From assembly GCF_030316845.1 (NCBI RefSeq), contig NZ_JASZYS010000008.1, forward strand, positions 186,001 through 250,000: 64,000 nucleotides of DNA, written 5' to 3'. Positions 45,215 to 54,083 of the stretch are shown here, piece after piece. The position numbers were made by a program, and so were the translations under genes. The notes under the pieces are model-generated. The model ran no database searches. It worked only from the letters and a program-made list of their open reading frames with translations, and was not told where the DNA came from. This stretch comes from Variovorax davisae. Lineage in GTDB: Bacteria > Pseudomonadota > Gammaproteobacteria > Burkholderiales > Burkholderiaceae_C. Position 1 is the first letter of the stretch. The number at the start of each line of letters is the position of its first letter.

Positions 45215-45379
45215 TTAGTGCGTAGGAGGTCCGCTCACCATCTGGAACATCCACACGAGGAACCCGTAGCCGCCGACGATGGCAACGGACAGGACGGGCA
45301 CCATGACGGCGGTCAGGAAGAGAAAGCTGCGCAGCTCCTCTTTCTTGCGCTGCGGGTCGAGCGCAGGCTGTTGTTCCAT
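45215..45379 (-). CDS. napE: Periplasmic nitrate reductase component NapE
   Basis: A 54-residue protein with one helix (FLFLTAVMVPVLSVAIVGGYGFLV split over two turns) and the NapE-like RKKEELRSF before it. Start ATG 45379, with AAGGA 8 nt upstream; ATG 45388 directly abuts that sequence. First gene of the nap-ccm unit. Confidence 0.85.
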   Translation of the reverse strand: MEQQPALDPQRKKEELRSFLFLTAVMVPVLSVAIVGGYGFLVWMFQMVSGPPTH

Positions 45380-45435
45380 CGTGGTCATCCTTGTTCGCTG
45401 GACGATCCCTGCCACTGGCGAGCAGTACGAGGCAA

Positions 45436-45464
45436 ATTAAAGGCATGCGGGCCGGGGTTGTCAA
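45436..45464 (-). promoter_or_regulatory. Promoter of the nap-ccm operon with overlapping dyad
   Basis: On the minus strand: TTGACA (45464-45459), 17-nt spacer, TTTAAT (45441-45436). This is a near-ideal sigma-70 promoter, about 57 nt ahead of napE. The -35 box lies inside TTGTCTTGACAA (45458-45469), a TTGTC/GACAA dyad that could bind a regulator. It does not match the FNR consensus TTGAT-N4-ATCAA. Confidence 0.6.
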
Positions 45465-45501
45465 GACAAGAACAGGTGAGGGTGCGCCGGGCAACGCCGC
45501 T

Positions 45502-46554
45502 TCAGGCGTCCGCGGCAGCAGTCTCCAGGACACAGAAGCTGCCGGCGTCGAGCACTCGTTGGAGCTGCAGCGCCGCGGGCTCCAGCAGTGCGACGAAGTC
45601 CTCTCGTGTTCGCTCGCGGCCGCCCGGGCCCACCAGCATGTTGAGGTCGGAGAACTTGGCGTCGCGTCCCTCGTCGGGTGGTGCGATCACCCGTTCGACG
45701 ATCAGCACCTTGGCGCCTTCGCCGAGCGCGCGCCGGACTTGCGCGAGGATCCGGATCGCATCGTCGTCGTCCCAGTCGTGGATCACGGCGCGCAGCACAT
45801 AGGCGTCGGCGCCTTCGGGCACGGCCTCGAAGAAGCTGCCCCCGACGGTGCGGCAGCGCGCGGCGACACCGGCGCGGGCCAGCAGCGCGGCGGCGGACGA
45901 CACCACGTGCGGCTGGTCGAACAGAACGCCCTGGAGGCCGGGATGCGCAGCCAGGACCGCGGCGATCAGGGCCCCGTTGCCGCCGCCGACGTCCACCAGC
46001 GTGTGGAAGCGGCCGAAGTCGCAGGCCGCGAGCAGGGCGGCGTTGGCGCGGCGCGAGAGCGTGGTCATCGCGCGGTCGAACACGGCGCTTTCTTCGGGAT
46101 GGACGGACCGATAGGACCAGACGTCGGTGCCGTGCACATGGCGGAAGGCGTTCTCGCCCGTCCGCACGCTGTGCAGAAGGCCGGACCAGGCCTGCCAGTA
46201 ATATGGCCGGCCGATGAACGCGGCCCAGCCGGCCACCGAGTCCGTCACGTCGCTGCGCAATGGCTGGCCGAGCGGCGCGAGTTCGAAGCGGTGGGCTTCG
46301 GATTCATGCAGCACCCCCAGGCTCGCCAGGGCGCGCAGCAGGCGATAGAGCGTGGGTGGATGGGTGCCGGTCGCCGCGGCCAGCTCGTCGCTGGTGCGGC
46401 CGGCGTCGGCCAGCAGGTCGGCGATGCCGAGCGTGGCAGCGACGTGAATCGCCTGCGACACCTGGTAGCCCTCGACCATGCGGCGAAGGGTGTTCGCCGA
46501 ATCCGGATCTGCGTGTGCCAAGGGACCCCCCTGTCGGTTGTGTCCAGGGGGCAT
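45502..46554 (-). CDS. SAM-dependent O-methyltransferase (plant/AcnM-type family)
   Basis: A 350-residue O-methyltransferase with an N-terminal winged-helix dimerisation domain (VAATLGIADLLADAGRT) and a Rossmann domain: SAM loop LVDVGGGNGALI, catalytic His in VIHDWDDDDAIRIL. Such enzymes methylate small phenolic or secondary metabolites. The start could be ATG 46554, TTG 46521 or ATG 46479; a CCCCC/GGGGG dyad surrounds the first region. Single gene, transcribed away from DUF899. Confidence 0.85.
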   Translation of the reverse strand: MPPGHNRQGGPLAHADPDSANTLRRMVEGYQVSQAIHVAATLGIADLLADAGRTSDELAAATGTHPPTLYRLLRALASLGVLHESEAHRFELAPLGQPLRSDVTDSVAGWAAFIGRPYYWQAWSGLLHSVRTGENAFRHVHGTDVWSYRSVHPEESAVFDRAMTTLSRRANAALLAACDFGRFHTLVDVGGGNGALIAAVLAAHPGLQGVLFDQPHVVSSAAALLARAGVAARCRTVGGSFFEAVPEGADAYVLRAVIHDWDDDDAIRILAQVRRALGEGAKVLIVERVIAPPDEGRDAKFSDLNMLVGPGGRERTREDFVALLEPAALQLQRVLDAGSFCVLETAAADA

Positions 46555-46594
46555 TCTGGTCGCGAAAGGCGCCGGGGGCCAGCCCGCCCGATGC

Positions 46595-47383
46595 CTACGT
46601 CCCCGACCGCTCGTTGCGCAATGCCGCCTCCCCGGCCTCCGACACCTCGACCCAGCGCTGGTCGGGCGCCGCGTCCGCGGCGTAGTTGTCGTGCCAGTTC
46701 CACCACTTGTACGGCGCCGTCTGGGGATAGCCGGCGGGCGAGTCCTCCCACGACTCCTGCCGGCCCAGCGGCGTGATGTCGAGGTAGTTCCAGGTGCCGC
46801 CCATCTGCTCGTCGCCGCGGCTGTTGACGAAGCAGGTCCGGAAGACGCGCTCGCCGTCGCGCAGGAACACGTTGGTGCCGTGCCACTCGTCGACGCCGAA
46901 GTCGGCGTCGAAGCGGTCGGTGAGGCTGAACCACGGCATTTTCCAGTCCATCCGTGCCTTCAGCCGTGCGATGTCCGCCTGGGGCGCCCGCGAGACGAAG
47001 ACCAGGGTGGTATCGCGGGCGTTCAAATGGGCCAGATGGGCGACCTGGTCGGCCACCATGGAGCAGCCCCTGCAGGCCTGGTCCGGCCAGCCGAACACGC
47101 CCGGCTCGAAGAAGGCGCGGTAGACGATCAGCTGGCGCCGGCCGTCGAACAGGTCGAGCAGGCCGACCCGGCCCGCGGGCCCTTCGAAGGCATAGCCCGT
47201 GTCGACCGCCATCCACGGCATCCGCCGGCGCTCGGCCGCGAGGGCATCGCGGGCGCGGGTTTGCGCCTTCTCCTTCACGAGCAGCTGCGCACGGGCCGCC
47301 TCCCAGGCCTGCGGCGTCACGACAGGCGGCCGCTGCATGGCGGGCGGTGCGCCCTTGCGTTCGTTCTCGGTGATCGTCGCCAT
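46595..47383 (-). CDS. DUF899 thioredoxin-like protein
   Basis: A 262-residue DUF899 protein. Typical segments: FFEPGVFGWPDQACRGCSMVADQ (CxxC-like CRGC), SRAPQADIARLKARM, and WNYLDITPLGRQESWEDSP. The fold is thioredoxin-like. AGGAGA precedes ATG 47383. Function not established. Confidence 0.85.
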   Translation of the reverse strand: MATITENERKGAPPAMQRPPVVTPQAWEAARAQLLVKEKAQTRARDALAAERRRMPWMAVDTGYAFEGPAGRVGLLDLFDGRRQLIVYRAFFEPGVFGWPDQACRGCSMVADQVAHLAHLNARDTTLVFVSRAPQADIARLKARMDWKMPWFSLTDRFDADFGVDEWHGTNVFLRDGERVFRTCFVNSRGDEQMGGTWNYLDITPLGRQESWEDSPAGYPQTAPYKWWNWHDNYAADAAPDQRWVEVSEAGEAALRNERSGT

Positions 47384-47503
47384 CGGTGTGTTCTCCTGCT
47401 GGGTCGCTGCGCACCATGCGCCGCGGATCGGGAGACAGTCTGGCACCGGAGGAGGAACTCCGGGAGTAACAAGTGTGGCGGCATTCCCGCCGGCAAGGCC
47501 GGC

Positions 47504-47848
47504 CTACAACCGGGTCCCGAGGTCGAGCCGTCGGCGGTTGGCCCAGAGGTTGACCAGCGCGTCGAGCTCCGTCGCATAGATGCCCCGCTGGGCCGGACTG
47601 CCCTGGAGCCTGCTGCGCAGGGACGCGTGCCAGAAGCCATCCGAGAGCTGCCGGTACTGGCCCATGATCTCGCAGCCGAGCGGCGCCGTGAGCGAGAACG
47701 CACAGCGGCGAATGAGGATCCCGTCGCTGCGCGATCCTTCCACGCCCTTGGTCGACACGAGCATGTGCTCCCCGTCGTCCTGGAGCACGTTCTCTCTCGG
47801 GAGCTGGGTCAGGAGCTCGGGCGGCTGGCTTGAATGTGGCTTGTCCAT
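47504..47848 (-). CDS. Hypothetical protein, 114 aa
   Basis: Not recognised. It has ENVLQDDGEHMLVSTKGVEG near residue 20 and LDALVNLWANRRRLDLG at the C-terminus; no signal or membrane segment. AGGGAG precedes the ATG. A GCCGGC-AAG-GCCGGC hairpin (47489-47503) touches its stop codon and might end transcription. Divergent from zwf. Confidence 0.65.
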   Translation of the reverse strand: MDKPHSSQPPELLTQLPRENVLQDDGEHMLVSTKGVEGSRSDGILIRRCAFSLTAPLGCEIMGQYRQLSDGFWHASLRSRLQGSPAQRGIYATELDALVNLWANRRRLDLGTRL

Positions 47849-47976
47849 GGCTCCCTGTGTATCGGCCGACCCAAGGCAAGTTGTAGGCGGGATGTCATGA
47901 AAAATGTGTAAGCGTGCCGACCGCTGGCATCAAAATCGCTTGCCTTCCGGCTCGGCAACGAAGCAAGGTGACACGA

Positions 47977-49443
47977 ATGGCGAAGATCCCTCCCGGCGTC
48001 GGTCCGCGTTTCCCGCAGGTGGTGATGCTGGTGGGCGCGACCGGCGACCTCGCGCGGCGCAAGCTGCTGCCGGGCCTGTTTCACCTCTGCAGCGCGGGCT
48101 TCATCCCCGGCTGCCGGATCATCGGCGTCTCGCTCGACGAATTCGACGTGGAAGGCTTCCGCGCCGTCGCGCGCAGCGCGCTGGACGAGTTCGGCAGCCG
48201 CAAGGTCCTGCCGGCCGACTGGGAGGCCTTCGCGGGCGTCCTCGACTACGTGCCGCTGTCGGGCGGTGCGCAGGCCCTCAAGGAAGCGGTGGAGCGGGCC
48301 GAGAACGCGCTCGGCGCCCCCGAATGCCGGCGCCTGCACTACCTGAGCGTGCCGCCGAGCGCCGCCCTGTCGGTGGTGCGCATGCTGGGCGCGGCCGAGC
48401 TGGTCGAACGCTCGCACATCGTGATGGAGAAGCCCTTCGGCACCGACCTGGCCAGCGCGGTGTTCCTCAATGGCCAGCTGCACGAGGTGTTCAGGGAAGA
48501 GCAGATCTTCCGCATCGACCATTTCCTCGGCAAGGAGCCGGCGCAGAACATCCTGGCCTTCCGCTTCGCCAACGGCCTGTTCGAACCGATCTGGAACCGC
48601 AACTTCATCGACCACGTCCAGATCGACGTGCCCGAGACCCTGGGGCTGGGCAAGCGCGCGGGCTTCTACGAGCAGACCGGCGCCTACCGGGACATGGTGG
48701 TGACGCACCTGTTCCAGATCCTCGGCTTCATGGCGATGGAGCCGCCGACCGCGCTCGAGCCGGCGCCGATCAGCGAGGAGAAGAACAAGGTCTTCCGCAG
48801 CATGCTGCCGATCGTGCCGGCGGACGTGGTGCGCGGCCAGTACAGCGGCTACCGCCAGGAGGAGGGCGTCGACCCCGACTCCGACACCGAGACCTTCGTC
48901 GCGCTCAAGTGCCACATCGACAACTGGCGCTGGGCCGGCGTGCCCTTCTTCCTGCGCACCGGCAAGCGGCTGGCGGAGGGGCAGCGCATCATCTCCATCG
49001 CCTTTCGCGAACCGCCCAAGAGCATGTTCCCGCCGGGCTCCGGGGTCGGTGCGCAGGGGCCGGACCACCTGACCTTCGACCTTGCCGATGCCTCGAAGAT
49101 GTCGCTGTCCTTCTACGGCAAGCGGCCCGGGCCGGGCATGCGCCTGGACAAGCTGAGCCTGCAGTTCGCGATGCGCGACACCGGCCTGGTCGGCGAGGTG
49201 CTGGAAGCCTACGAGCGCCTGATCCTGGACGCCATGCGCGGCGACCGCACCCTGTTCACGACCGCCGAGGGCATCGAGCGCCTGTGGCAGGTGTCGACGC
49301 CGCTGTTGGAGGCGCCGCCGCCGGTGCGGCTCTACGAACCGGGCTCCTGGGGACCCAAGCCGATCCACCAGCTGATCGCGCCGCATGCGTGGCGGCTGCC
49401 TTTCGAGCGCGCCTGGCGGGACCCCAACAAGGCGGGCAGCTGA
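47977..49443 (+). CDS. zwf: Glucose-6-phosphate 1-dehydrogenase
   Basis: A 488-residue G6PD. NADP loop GATGDLARRKLLPGL, active-site RIDHFLGKEP, and LPIVPADVVRGQYSGY. It oxidises glucose-6-phosphate to 6-phosphogluconolactone. Start ATG 47977 has AAGGTGA upstream and yields the usual N-terminus; an in-frame ATG at 47914 would add 21 atypical residues. It is not linked to pgl or edd here. Confidence 0.95.
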   Translation: MAKIPPGVGPRFPQVVMLVGATGDLARRKLLPGLFHLCSAGFIPGCRIIGVSLDEFDVEGFRAVARSALDEFGSRKVLPADWEAFAGVLDYVPLSGGAQALKEAVERAENALGAPECRRLHYLSVPPSAALSVVRMLGAAELVERSHIVMEKPFGTDLASAVFLNGQLHEVFREEQIFRIDHFLGKEPAQNILAFRFANGLFEPIWNRNFIDHVQIDVPETLGLGKRAGFYEQTGAYRDMVVTHLFQILGFMAMEPPTALEPAPISEEKNKVFRSMLPIVPADVVRGQYSGYRQEEGVDPDSDTETFVALKCHIDNWRWAGVPFFLRTGKRLAEGQRIISIAFREPPKSMFPPGSGVGAQGPDHLTFDLADASKMSLSFYGKRPGPGMRLDKLSLQFAMRDTGLVGEVLEAYERLILDAMRGDRTLFTTAEGIERLWQVSTPLLEAPPPVRLYEPGSWGPKPIHQLIAPHAWRLPFERAWRDPNKAGS

Positions 49444-49552
49444 GCGCGGGCCGCGGCGGCGCACGGCGCCGCGTACCCATGCCCGAAGTAGGCACACTGA
49501 CGCCGGCGGGCGCCGCAACGATACTGGGCCTCTCGACGAATGGAGGTCGCGT

Positions 49553-49864
49553 ATGGCTCAGCATGCAATCACCGCGGTCCACTACGCGGGCGAACAGATC
49601 GACCTCGTGGCGGTTCATCCGGTCGTGGACAGGGAGTTCGGTTCGACCGGGCTGGCGCTGGGGGCGGCGCAGCGGATCAGCGTCGGCGAATGCGCCGACC
49701 TGCTGGCGGCCGGCGAGGAGGTCTGCCTCGCGCGGCGCACCGAAGACCACGCCTGGGAAATCATCTGCGACGTCGAGCTGCTGCCTGGCCGGCGCGAGAT
49801 CACCGGCGTCGACATCGTGAATCGGCCCAACGATGCCTTGAGCAGCCTCCCCAGCTGGGGTTAG
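49553..49864 (+). CDS. Hypothetical protein, 103 aa
   Basis: Not recognised. 103 residues, acidic, with VHYAGEQIDLVAVHPVV and a patterned core AHAWEIICDVELLPGR-like beta-strands. TGGAGG precedes ATG 49553. Alone 109 nt behind zwf. No motif suggests a function; DUF-type small cytosolic protein. Confidence 0.65.
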   Translation: MAQHAITAVHYAGEQIDLVAVHPVVDREFGSTGLALGAAQRISVGECADLLAAGEEVCLARRTEDHAWEIICDVELLPGRREITGVDIVNRPNDALSSLPSWG

Positions 49865-50040
49865 CGGCCCGCCGGCGTCGGCGGCGCTGGAGCGCCACCC
49901 TTCGGCGATCGTTGCGTCTGCGCGACAGATCGCCGGCGTGGGCGTGAGCGCCCGGCGGCTGGCGAGCAACCCGTCTCTCGTCCCGCGGCCGCTGTCCGAC
50001 TCGGCAGTTCTCCTTTCTTGCCGCTGCGCGCCGAAGGCAT

Positions 50041-50130
50041 GCGCGCGCTTGACCTGATCTGAGACTGACCATAAAAATGTGATAAACGTATAACTATGTA
50101 ACTTTTTGCGGGCACTCAGAACCCGCACCA
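50041..50130 (+). promoter_or_regulatory. AT-rich promoter region before the lipoprotein gene
   Basis: An AT-rich stretch in otherwise about 69 % GC DNA, with TATAAC (50087-50092) and a weak CTGACC 18 nt upstream. A GCGGG/CCCGC hairpin follows at about 50108-50126, just before AGGAGG of the next gene. Candidate promoter with a 5' leader hairpin. Confidence 0.4.
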
Positions 50131-50139
50131 GGAGGGTCC

Positions 50140-50859
50140 ATGAGGAAAATCGCCGGCATCGCTTGCGCTGCCATGCTCTTGAGCGCCTGTTCGACAGGGC
50201 CGCAGCGACCGTCCGCCGGTCCGGGCTCGGGCGTGGGCGCGGCCTATGTGCCGATGGTCGAGCCCAGTCCTGCCAGCGGCCCGCAGACGGGCGCCACCTA
50301 CGAGGCGTTGGTCGCGAAATGCCAACGCGAGGCGAGCGGCCTGCCGTTCATCAAGACCGAGGACCATGACGCCGCCCTGTTCGTGGTCGGCGTCGGCGTG
50401 GGTGCCGCGATCGGTTGGAACATCGGACATACGTACTGGAGCGATCGTGGGTTCGCCATCCCCCTCGTCGCCGCCGCGACGCCGTCGGTCCTGGGGCTCA
50501 TGGGCCTGTTCTCCCAGTGGGTGTACTCGCCCCAGGCGGCCGTCTGGCGCAAGAAGCAGGAGACGCAGGTCGCCAACTGCATGGCCCGCTCCGGCTACAA
50601 GAACGTCGACCCCACGGTCCTCGTGACCTGGCTGCCCGTGCCAGCCAGCAGCGCGGCCACCAGGCCGACCGGGCGCGACACCTTCACGGCGGAGAAGCTG
50701 GCGAAATCGCGCAGCTGCGCGGCCACGCCGATGGCGACGCTGGTGGCCAAGGGACCGGGCTTCGAAGACTATCGCGTCGCTTGCACGAACGGGCCCGAGA
50801 TGGCCATCCATTGCGAGTTCGGCCAGTGCCGGGCCGGCAGCGAGTACGCGGCCCGATAG
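50140..50859 (+). CDS. Putative lipoprotein of unknown function
   Basis: A 239-residue protein with a lipobox LLSAC (Cys17). After a Pro/Gly-rich spacer come two hydrophobic segments (ALFVVGVGVGAAIGW and IPLVAAATPSVLGLMGLF) and a Cys-containing C-terminal part. A strong AGGAGG precedes the ATG. Three nt separate it from the pilin-hybrid gene, so they form an operon. Family not recognised. Confidence 0.78.
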   Translation: MRKIAGIACAAMLLSACSTGPQRPSAGPGSGVGAAYVPMVEPSPASGPQTGATYEALVAKCQREASGLPFIKTEDHDAALFVVGVGVGAAIGWNIGHTYWSDRGFAIPLVAAATPSVLGLMGLFSQWVYSPQAAVWRKKQETQVANCMARSGYKNVDPTVLVTWLPVPASSAATRPTGRDTFTAEKLAKSRSCAATPMATLVAKGPGFEDYRVACTNGPEMAIHCEFGQCRAGSEYAAR

Positions 50860-50862
50860 ACC

Positions 50863-51774
50863 ATGGAGCCCTTGCACACCGGCGCCCGCACGGAGCCCAC
50901 CCTCGGCGCGGATCCCGTCGTCCGGCCGCCGCAGCCCGGTGCGCCGGCGTCGGCGGCGCAGGAGGCGCGCGAGCTCTACGAACTGGCCATCGGCGAGAAG
51001 AATCGCGACTACTACCTGCGGCGCTTCGAGGCCTTCGACCGGGAAGGCACGCGCTTCGGCTGGCACTGGCCCGCCTTCTTCTTCACGTTCTGGTGGCTCA
51101 TGTACCGCAAGATGTGGGGCAAGGCGGCGCTCTACTTCCTGCTGCCCAACATCATCGGCGTCGCCATCGGCGCCACTGCGACCGTGGCCCCGCGATTCGC
51201 GCTGCTGGCGTACGGCGTGTACCTGCTGGGCCTGTTCGTGATCCCGCCGCTGATCTCGAACGGGGGCTACTACCGCCACTGCCAGAAGCTGATCGCGAGT
51301 GCCCGCCACACGAGCAACAACCCGCAGGCCCGGTTCGCCCTGCTGGCCCGGAAAGGCGGCACGAGCAACGTCGCCCTGATCCTGCTGATGATCATGGTCA
51401 TCGTTGCGGGCATCGGCATGCTGGCGGCCATCGCGCTGCCCGCCTACCAGGACTACACGGTGCGGGCGAAGGCCGCCAACGCCCTGCGCTACGGCAAGGC
51501 GGCGGCCGCCGCGGTCGGCGAGCACTACGAGAGCCAGCGCGCGCTGCCAGGCAGCCTGGCGGCCGTCCGGTTCGGCCCGCCGCTGCCGCCCGAGCTCCAG
51601 GACCTGCAGTTGAACACCGCCAATGGCGTCATCCGGCTGGTGCTCTCGAGCGGACCGGTGAACGGACGGACCTTCCAGCTGGTCCCGTCCGCGGACGCCG
51701 GCGGCCGCGTCACGTGGACCTGCCAGCCGGTGGACATGAAGCCGAAGCTGCTGCCGCCCGAATGCCGGCCGTGA
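50863..51774 (+). CDS. DUF2628 - type IV pilin hybrid protein
   Basis: A 303-residue protein. Residues 40-140 resemble DUF2628: FGWHWPAFFFTFWWLMYRKM then two helices. Residues 168-303 look like a type IV pilin: hydrophobic helix running into MLAAIALPAYQDYTVRAKA, and at the end TWTCQPVDMKPKLLPPEC with C287 and C301 in the places of the pilin disulfide. The prepilin cleavage site (G-FTLIEL) is missing; the helix instead follows ARKGGTSNVAL. It is therefore likely an anchored membrane protein and not a pilus subunit. It follows the lipoprotein by 3 nt. Confidence 0.8.
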   Translation: MEPLHTGARTEPTLGADPVVRPPQPGAPASAAQEARELYELAIGEKNRDYYLRRFEAFDREGTRFGWHWPAFFFTFWWLMYRKMWGKAALYFLLPNIIGVAIGATATVAPRFALLAYGVYLLGLFVIPPLISNGGYYRHCQKLIASARHTSNNPQARFALLARKGGTSNVALILLMIMVIVAGIGMLAAIALPAYQDYTVRAKAANALRYGKAAAAAVGEHYESQRALPGSLAAVRFGPPLPPELQDLQLNTANGVIRLVLSSGPVNGRTFQLVPSADAGGRVTWTCQPVDMKPKLLPPECRP

Positions 51775-51801
51775 GTCCAGCGCAGACCACAGGAGGCCGG
51801 G

Positions 51802-52038
51802 TCAAGCCTGGCGTGCCTGGATCAGCAGCGTGAGCGCGATCAGTGCGCCGATGGCGCCGATCCCGAGCGCGATGCTGCGGGCCTTTCGCCTGGCTGCGCG
51901 GCGGCGCCGGTCCTCGATCTCCTCGAGCCGGTCGAGCACCGATGCGATCAGCGCTTCGTCTTCCTCGGGGTGGGCGAGGCGCTCCTCGACCGCCAGCGCC
52001 TGCAGCTTGTGGATCGCGTCCCGTCGTTCATTTGACAT
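51802..52038 (-). CDS. Small single-helix membrane protein
   Basis: About 78 residues. An acidic/basic coiled-coil part (DEALIASVLDRLEEIEDRRRR) is followed by one helix (SIALGIGAIGALIALTLLI). Start ATG 52038; an ATG at 52056 is possible. C-tail-anchored pattern. Function unknown. Confidence 0.6.
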   Translation of the reverse strand: MSNERRDAIHKLQALAVEERLAHPEEDEALIASVLDRLEEIEDRRRRAARRKARSIALGIGAIGALIALTLLIQARQA

Positions 52039-52073
52039 CGTGGCATTCTGAAGCATGCGCCGCCGGGGCCCTG

Positions 52074-52472
52074 CTATCGCGTGACGTAGTACGCGGAGAA
52101 CTCGCCGGCGCTGTGCGCGCAACGCTGAAACCCGACGCGAAGCAGCCAGCCCTCGAACCTCGGGCTCGCGATGTTCTCGAGGTAGAGGACGCGCGCCTGC
52201 AGGCCGTCGCTGCCGTCGAGGAAGCGATCGACCAGCCGCGCGAAGTAGCCTTGGCTGCGGGCGTCCTCGGAGACCTGGATGTGGGCCAGGCAGAGCGCCG
52301 GCTCGCCCGGCGTGGAGGCCTTGAACCAGGAATAGCGCATGTAAGCCTGCAGCGCCGCGCTCGTGTACCAGCGCGAGACGACGTCGTGCGCTTGGGGGAT
52401 GCTGGCCTCGAACCGTGCGAGCCATGCGAAGCAGAGGTCCAGCTCGGCCTCCAGTTTGGTCGTGCAGTCCAT
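52074..52472 (-). CDS. GNAT-like acetyltransferase, small
   Basis: A 132-residue protein. AHIQVSEDARSQGYFARLV resembles GNAT motif A with an R-x-x-G-Y/x-x pattern in place of the more usual RGxGxG. It ends FEGWLLRVGFQRC, as in motif B. No membrane segment. Probably acetyl-CoA dependent but degenerate at the P-loop. Confidence 0.6.
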   Translation of the reverse strand: MDCTTKLEAELDLCFAWLARFEASIPQAHDVVSRWYTSAALQAYMRYSWFKASTPGEPALCLAHIQVSEDARSQGYFARLVDRFLDGSDGLQARVLYLENIASPRFEGWLLRVGFQRCAHSAGEFSAYYVTR

Positions 52473-52599
52473 GGCCCCATCGTAGCGGGCCTTGGCCTGC
52501 GGATATTGCGCTGCAACAACACCGCCGCCCTCGGAAAGCGGTTTCCGGCCTGGGGACTTTCCCCAGCCGAAAATGCCCGCTGGCGTCTCTTTGGCACCC

Positions 52600-54066
52600 T
52601 CACTTGCGCCAGAACGAGGGCGTCAGCAAGGCGATGAAGCTCAGCAGTTCGAGCCGGCCCAGCACCATCGCGAAGGTGCAGACCCAGACCTGGAAATCGG
52701 TCAGGCCGCTGAAGTTGCCGGCCGGCCCGACGCTGCCGAGCCCGGGGCCGGTGCAGTTCACGCTGGCCAGCACCGCGCTGAAGGCGGTGACCGGGTCGAG
52801 GTCGGTCAGCACCAGCAGCATGCTCAGCGAGATCGTCGTCACGCCGTAGACCAGCATGAAGGCCAGCACCGAGAAGATCACGCGGTGGTCGACCACCGTG
52901 CTGCCGAGCGTCACCGGCTGGACCGCGCGCGGGTGCACCAGGCGCGTCATCTCGCGCCGCGCCTGCTTCACCAGGATCAGCACCCGCACCATCTTGATGC
53001 CGCAGCCGGCCGAGCCGGCGCTGGTCGCCACGCTCGACAGCAGCAGCATGAAGAGCGGCGCGAACACCGGCCAGGCCAGGTAGTCGACGGTCGCGAAGCC
53101 GGTCGTGCTGCCGACCGAGATGGCGTGGAACATGCCGTAGCGCAGCGCATCCACCACGCCGTAGACGCCCTTGGCCCACAGCACCAGCGCCACCAGCAGG
53201 CCGCCGCCGATCAGCGCGACGAGCGTGCCGCGCAACTCGGGGTCGCGCCAGAAGCCGCGCCAGTGGCCCTTGCGCATGGCGATGAAGTAGAGCGCGAAAT
53301 TGCAGCTGGCCGCGAGCATGAAGAGCACGGAGATGCCCTCGAGCAGCGGCGAGGCGAAGTAGGCGAAGCTGGCGTCGTGCGACGAGAGCCCGCCCAGGCT
53401 CACGGTCGCGAACATGTGCATCATCGCGTCGATGGCGCTCATGCCGCCGGCCCAGTAGGCGAGGAAGCAGGCGGCCGAGAAACTCGCGTAGATGCCCCAG
53501 AGTCCCTTGGCGGTCTCCTTCACGCGCGGCGTCAGCTTGCTGTCCTTGATCGGGCCGGCCACCTCGGCCTTGAAGAGCTGGCTGCCGCCCACGCCCAGCA
53601 GCGGCAGGATGGCCACCGCCAGCACCAGGATCCCCATGCCGCCCAGCCATTGCAGGAAGGTTCGCCAGACGTTGATCGACACGGGCAGCTCGTCCAGCTT
53701 GGCGAGCACCGTCGCGCCCGTGGTCGTGAGGCCGGACACCGACTCGAAGTAGGCATGCGTGAAGTTGATCGGCCGCCCGATGTCGTCCAGGGCCCACATC
53801 ATCGGCAGCGTGGCGAACAGCGGCAGCAGCACCCAGGTGAGCGACACCAGGAAGATGCCATGGCGCGGCTGCAGTTCGCGCTTGTAGCGGCCCAGGCCGC
53901 CCCACAGGGCAGCCCCGCAGGCGAAGGAGATCGCGGCGGAAAACGCCCACACGTGGCGCAGGCCGTCGGCGTGGGTCCAGGAAATGATCCACGGCACGAA
54001 CATGCCGAGCGAGAAGAAGGTCAGCAGCGCGCCGAGCACGCGCAGCACCGGGAAGAAGTCGCTCAT
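52600..54066 (-). CDS. trkH: Trk potassium uptake membrane subunit TrkH
   Basis: A 488-residue protein with repeated helix-P-loop-helix units. Selectivity-filter segments include SGLTTTGATV and SVGSTTGFATVDY. It carries K+ into the cell, gated by TrkA. Start ATG 54066, 17 nt behind trkA. Confidence 0.93.
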   Translation of the reverse strand: MSDFFPVLRVLGALLTFFSLGMFVPWIISWTHADGLRHVWAFSAAISFACGAALWGGLGRYKRELQPRHGIFLVSLTWVLLPLFATLPMMWALDDIGRPINFTHAYFESVSGLTTTGATVLAKLDELPVSINVWRTFLQWLGGMGILVLAVAILPLLGVGGSQLFKAEVAGPIKDSKLTPRVKETAKGLWGIYASFSAACFLAYWAGGMSAIDAMMHMFATVSLGGLSSHDASFAYFASPLLEGISVLFMLAASCNFALYFIAMRKGHWRGFWRDPELRGTLVALIGGGLLVALVLWAKGVYGVVDALRYGMFHAISVGSTTGFATVDYLAWPVFAPLFMLLLSSVATSAGSAGCGIKMVRVLILVKQARREMTRLVHPRAVQPVTLGSTVVDHRVIFSVLAFMLVYGVTTISLSMLLVLTDLDPVTAFSAVLASVNCTGPGLGSVGPAGNFSGLTDFQVWVCTFAMVLGRLELLSFIALLTPSFWRK

Positions 54067-54083
54067 CGAGAAGGCCGGTGGCG

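Noticed and set aside
45416-45501. FNR box upstream of napE
   Set aside because: The only dyad is TTGTC-N2-GACAA; spacing and bases differ from TTGAT-N4-ATCAA.
49865-50128. Small minus-strand gene between the 103-aa gene and the lipoprotein gene
   Set aside because: Frames there are Arg/Ser/Pro-rich, have no ribosome site and run through the AT-rich promoter region.
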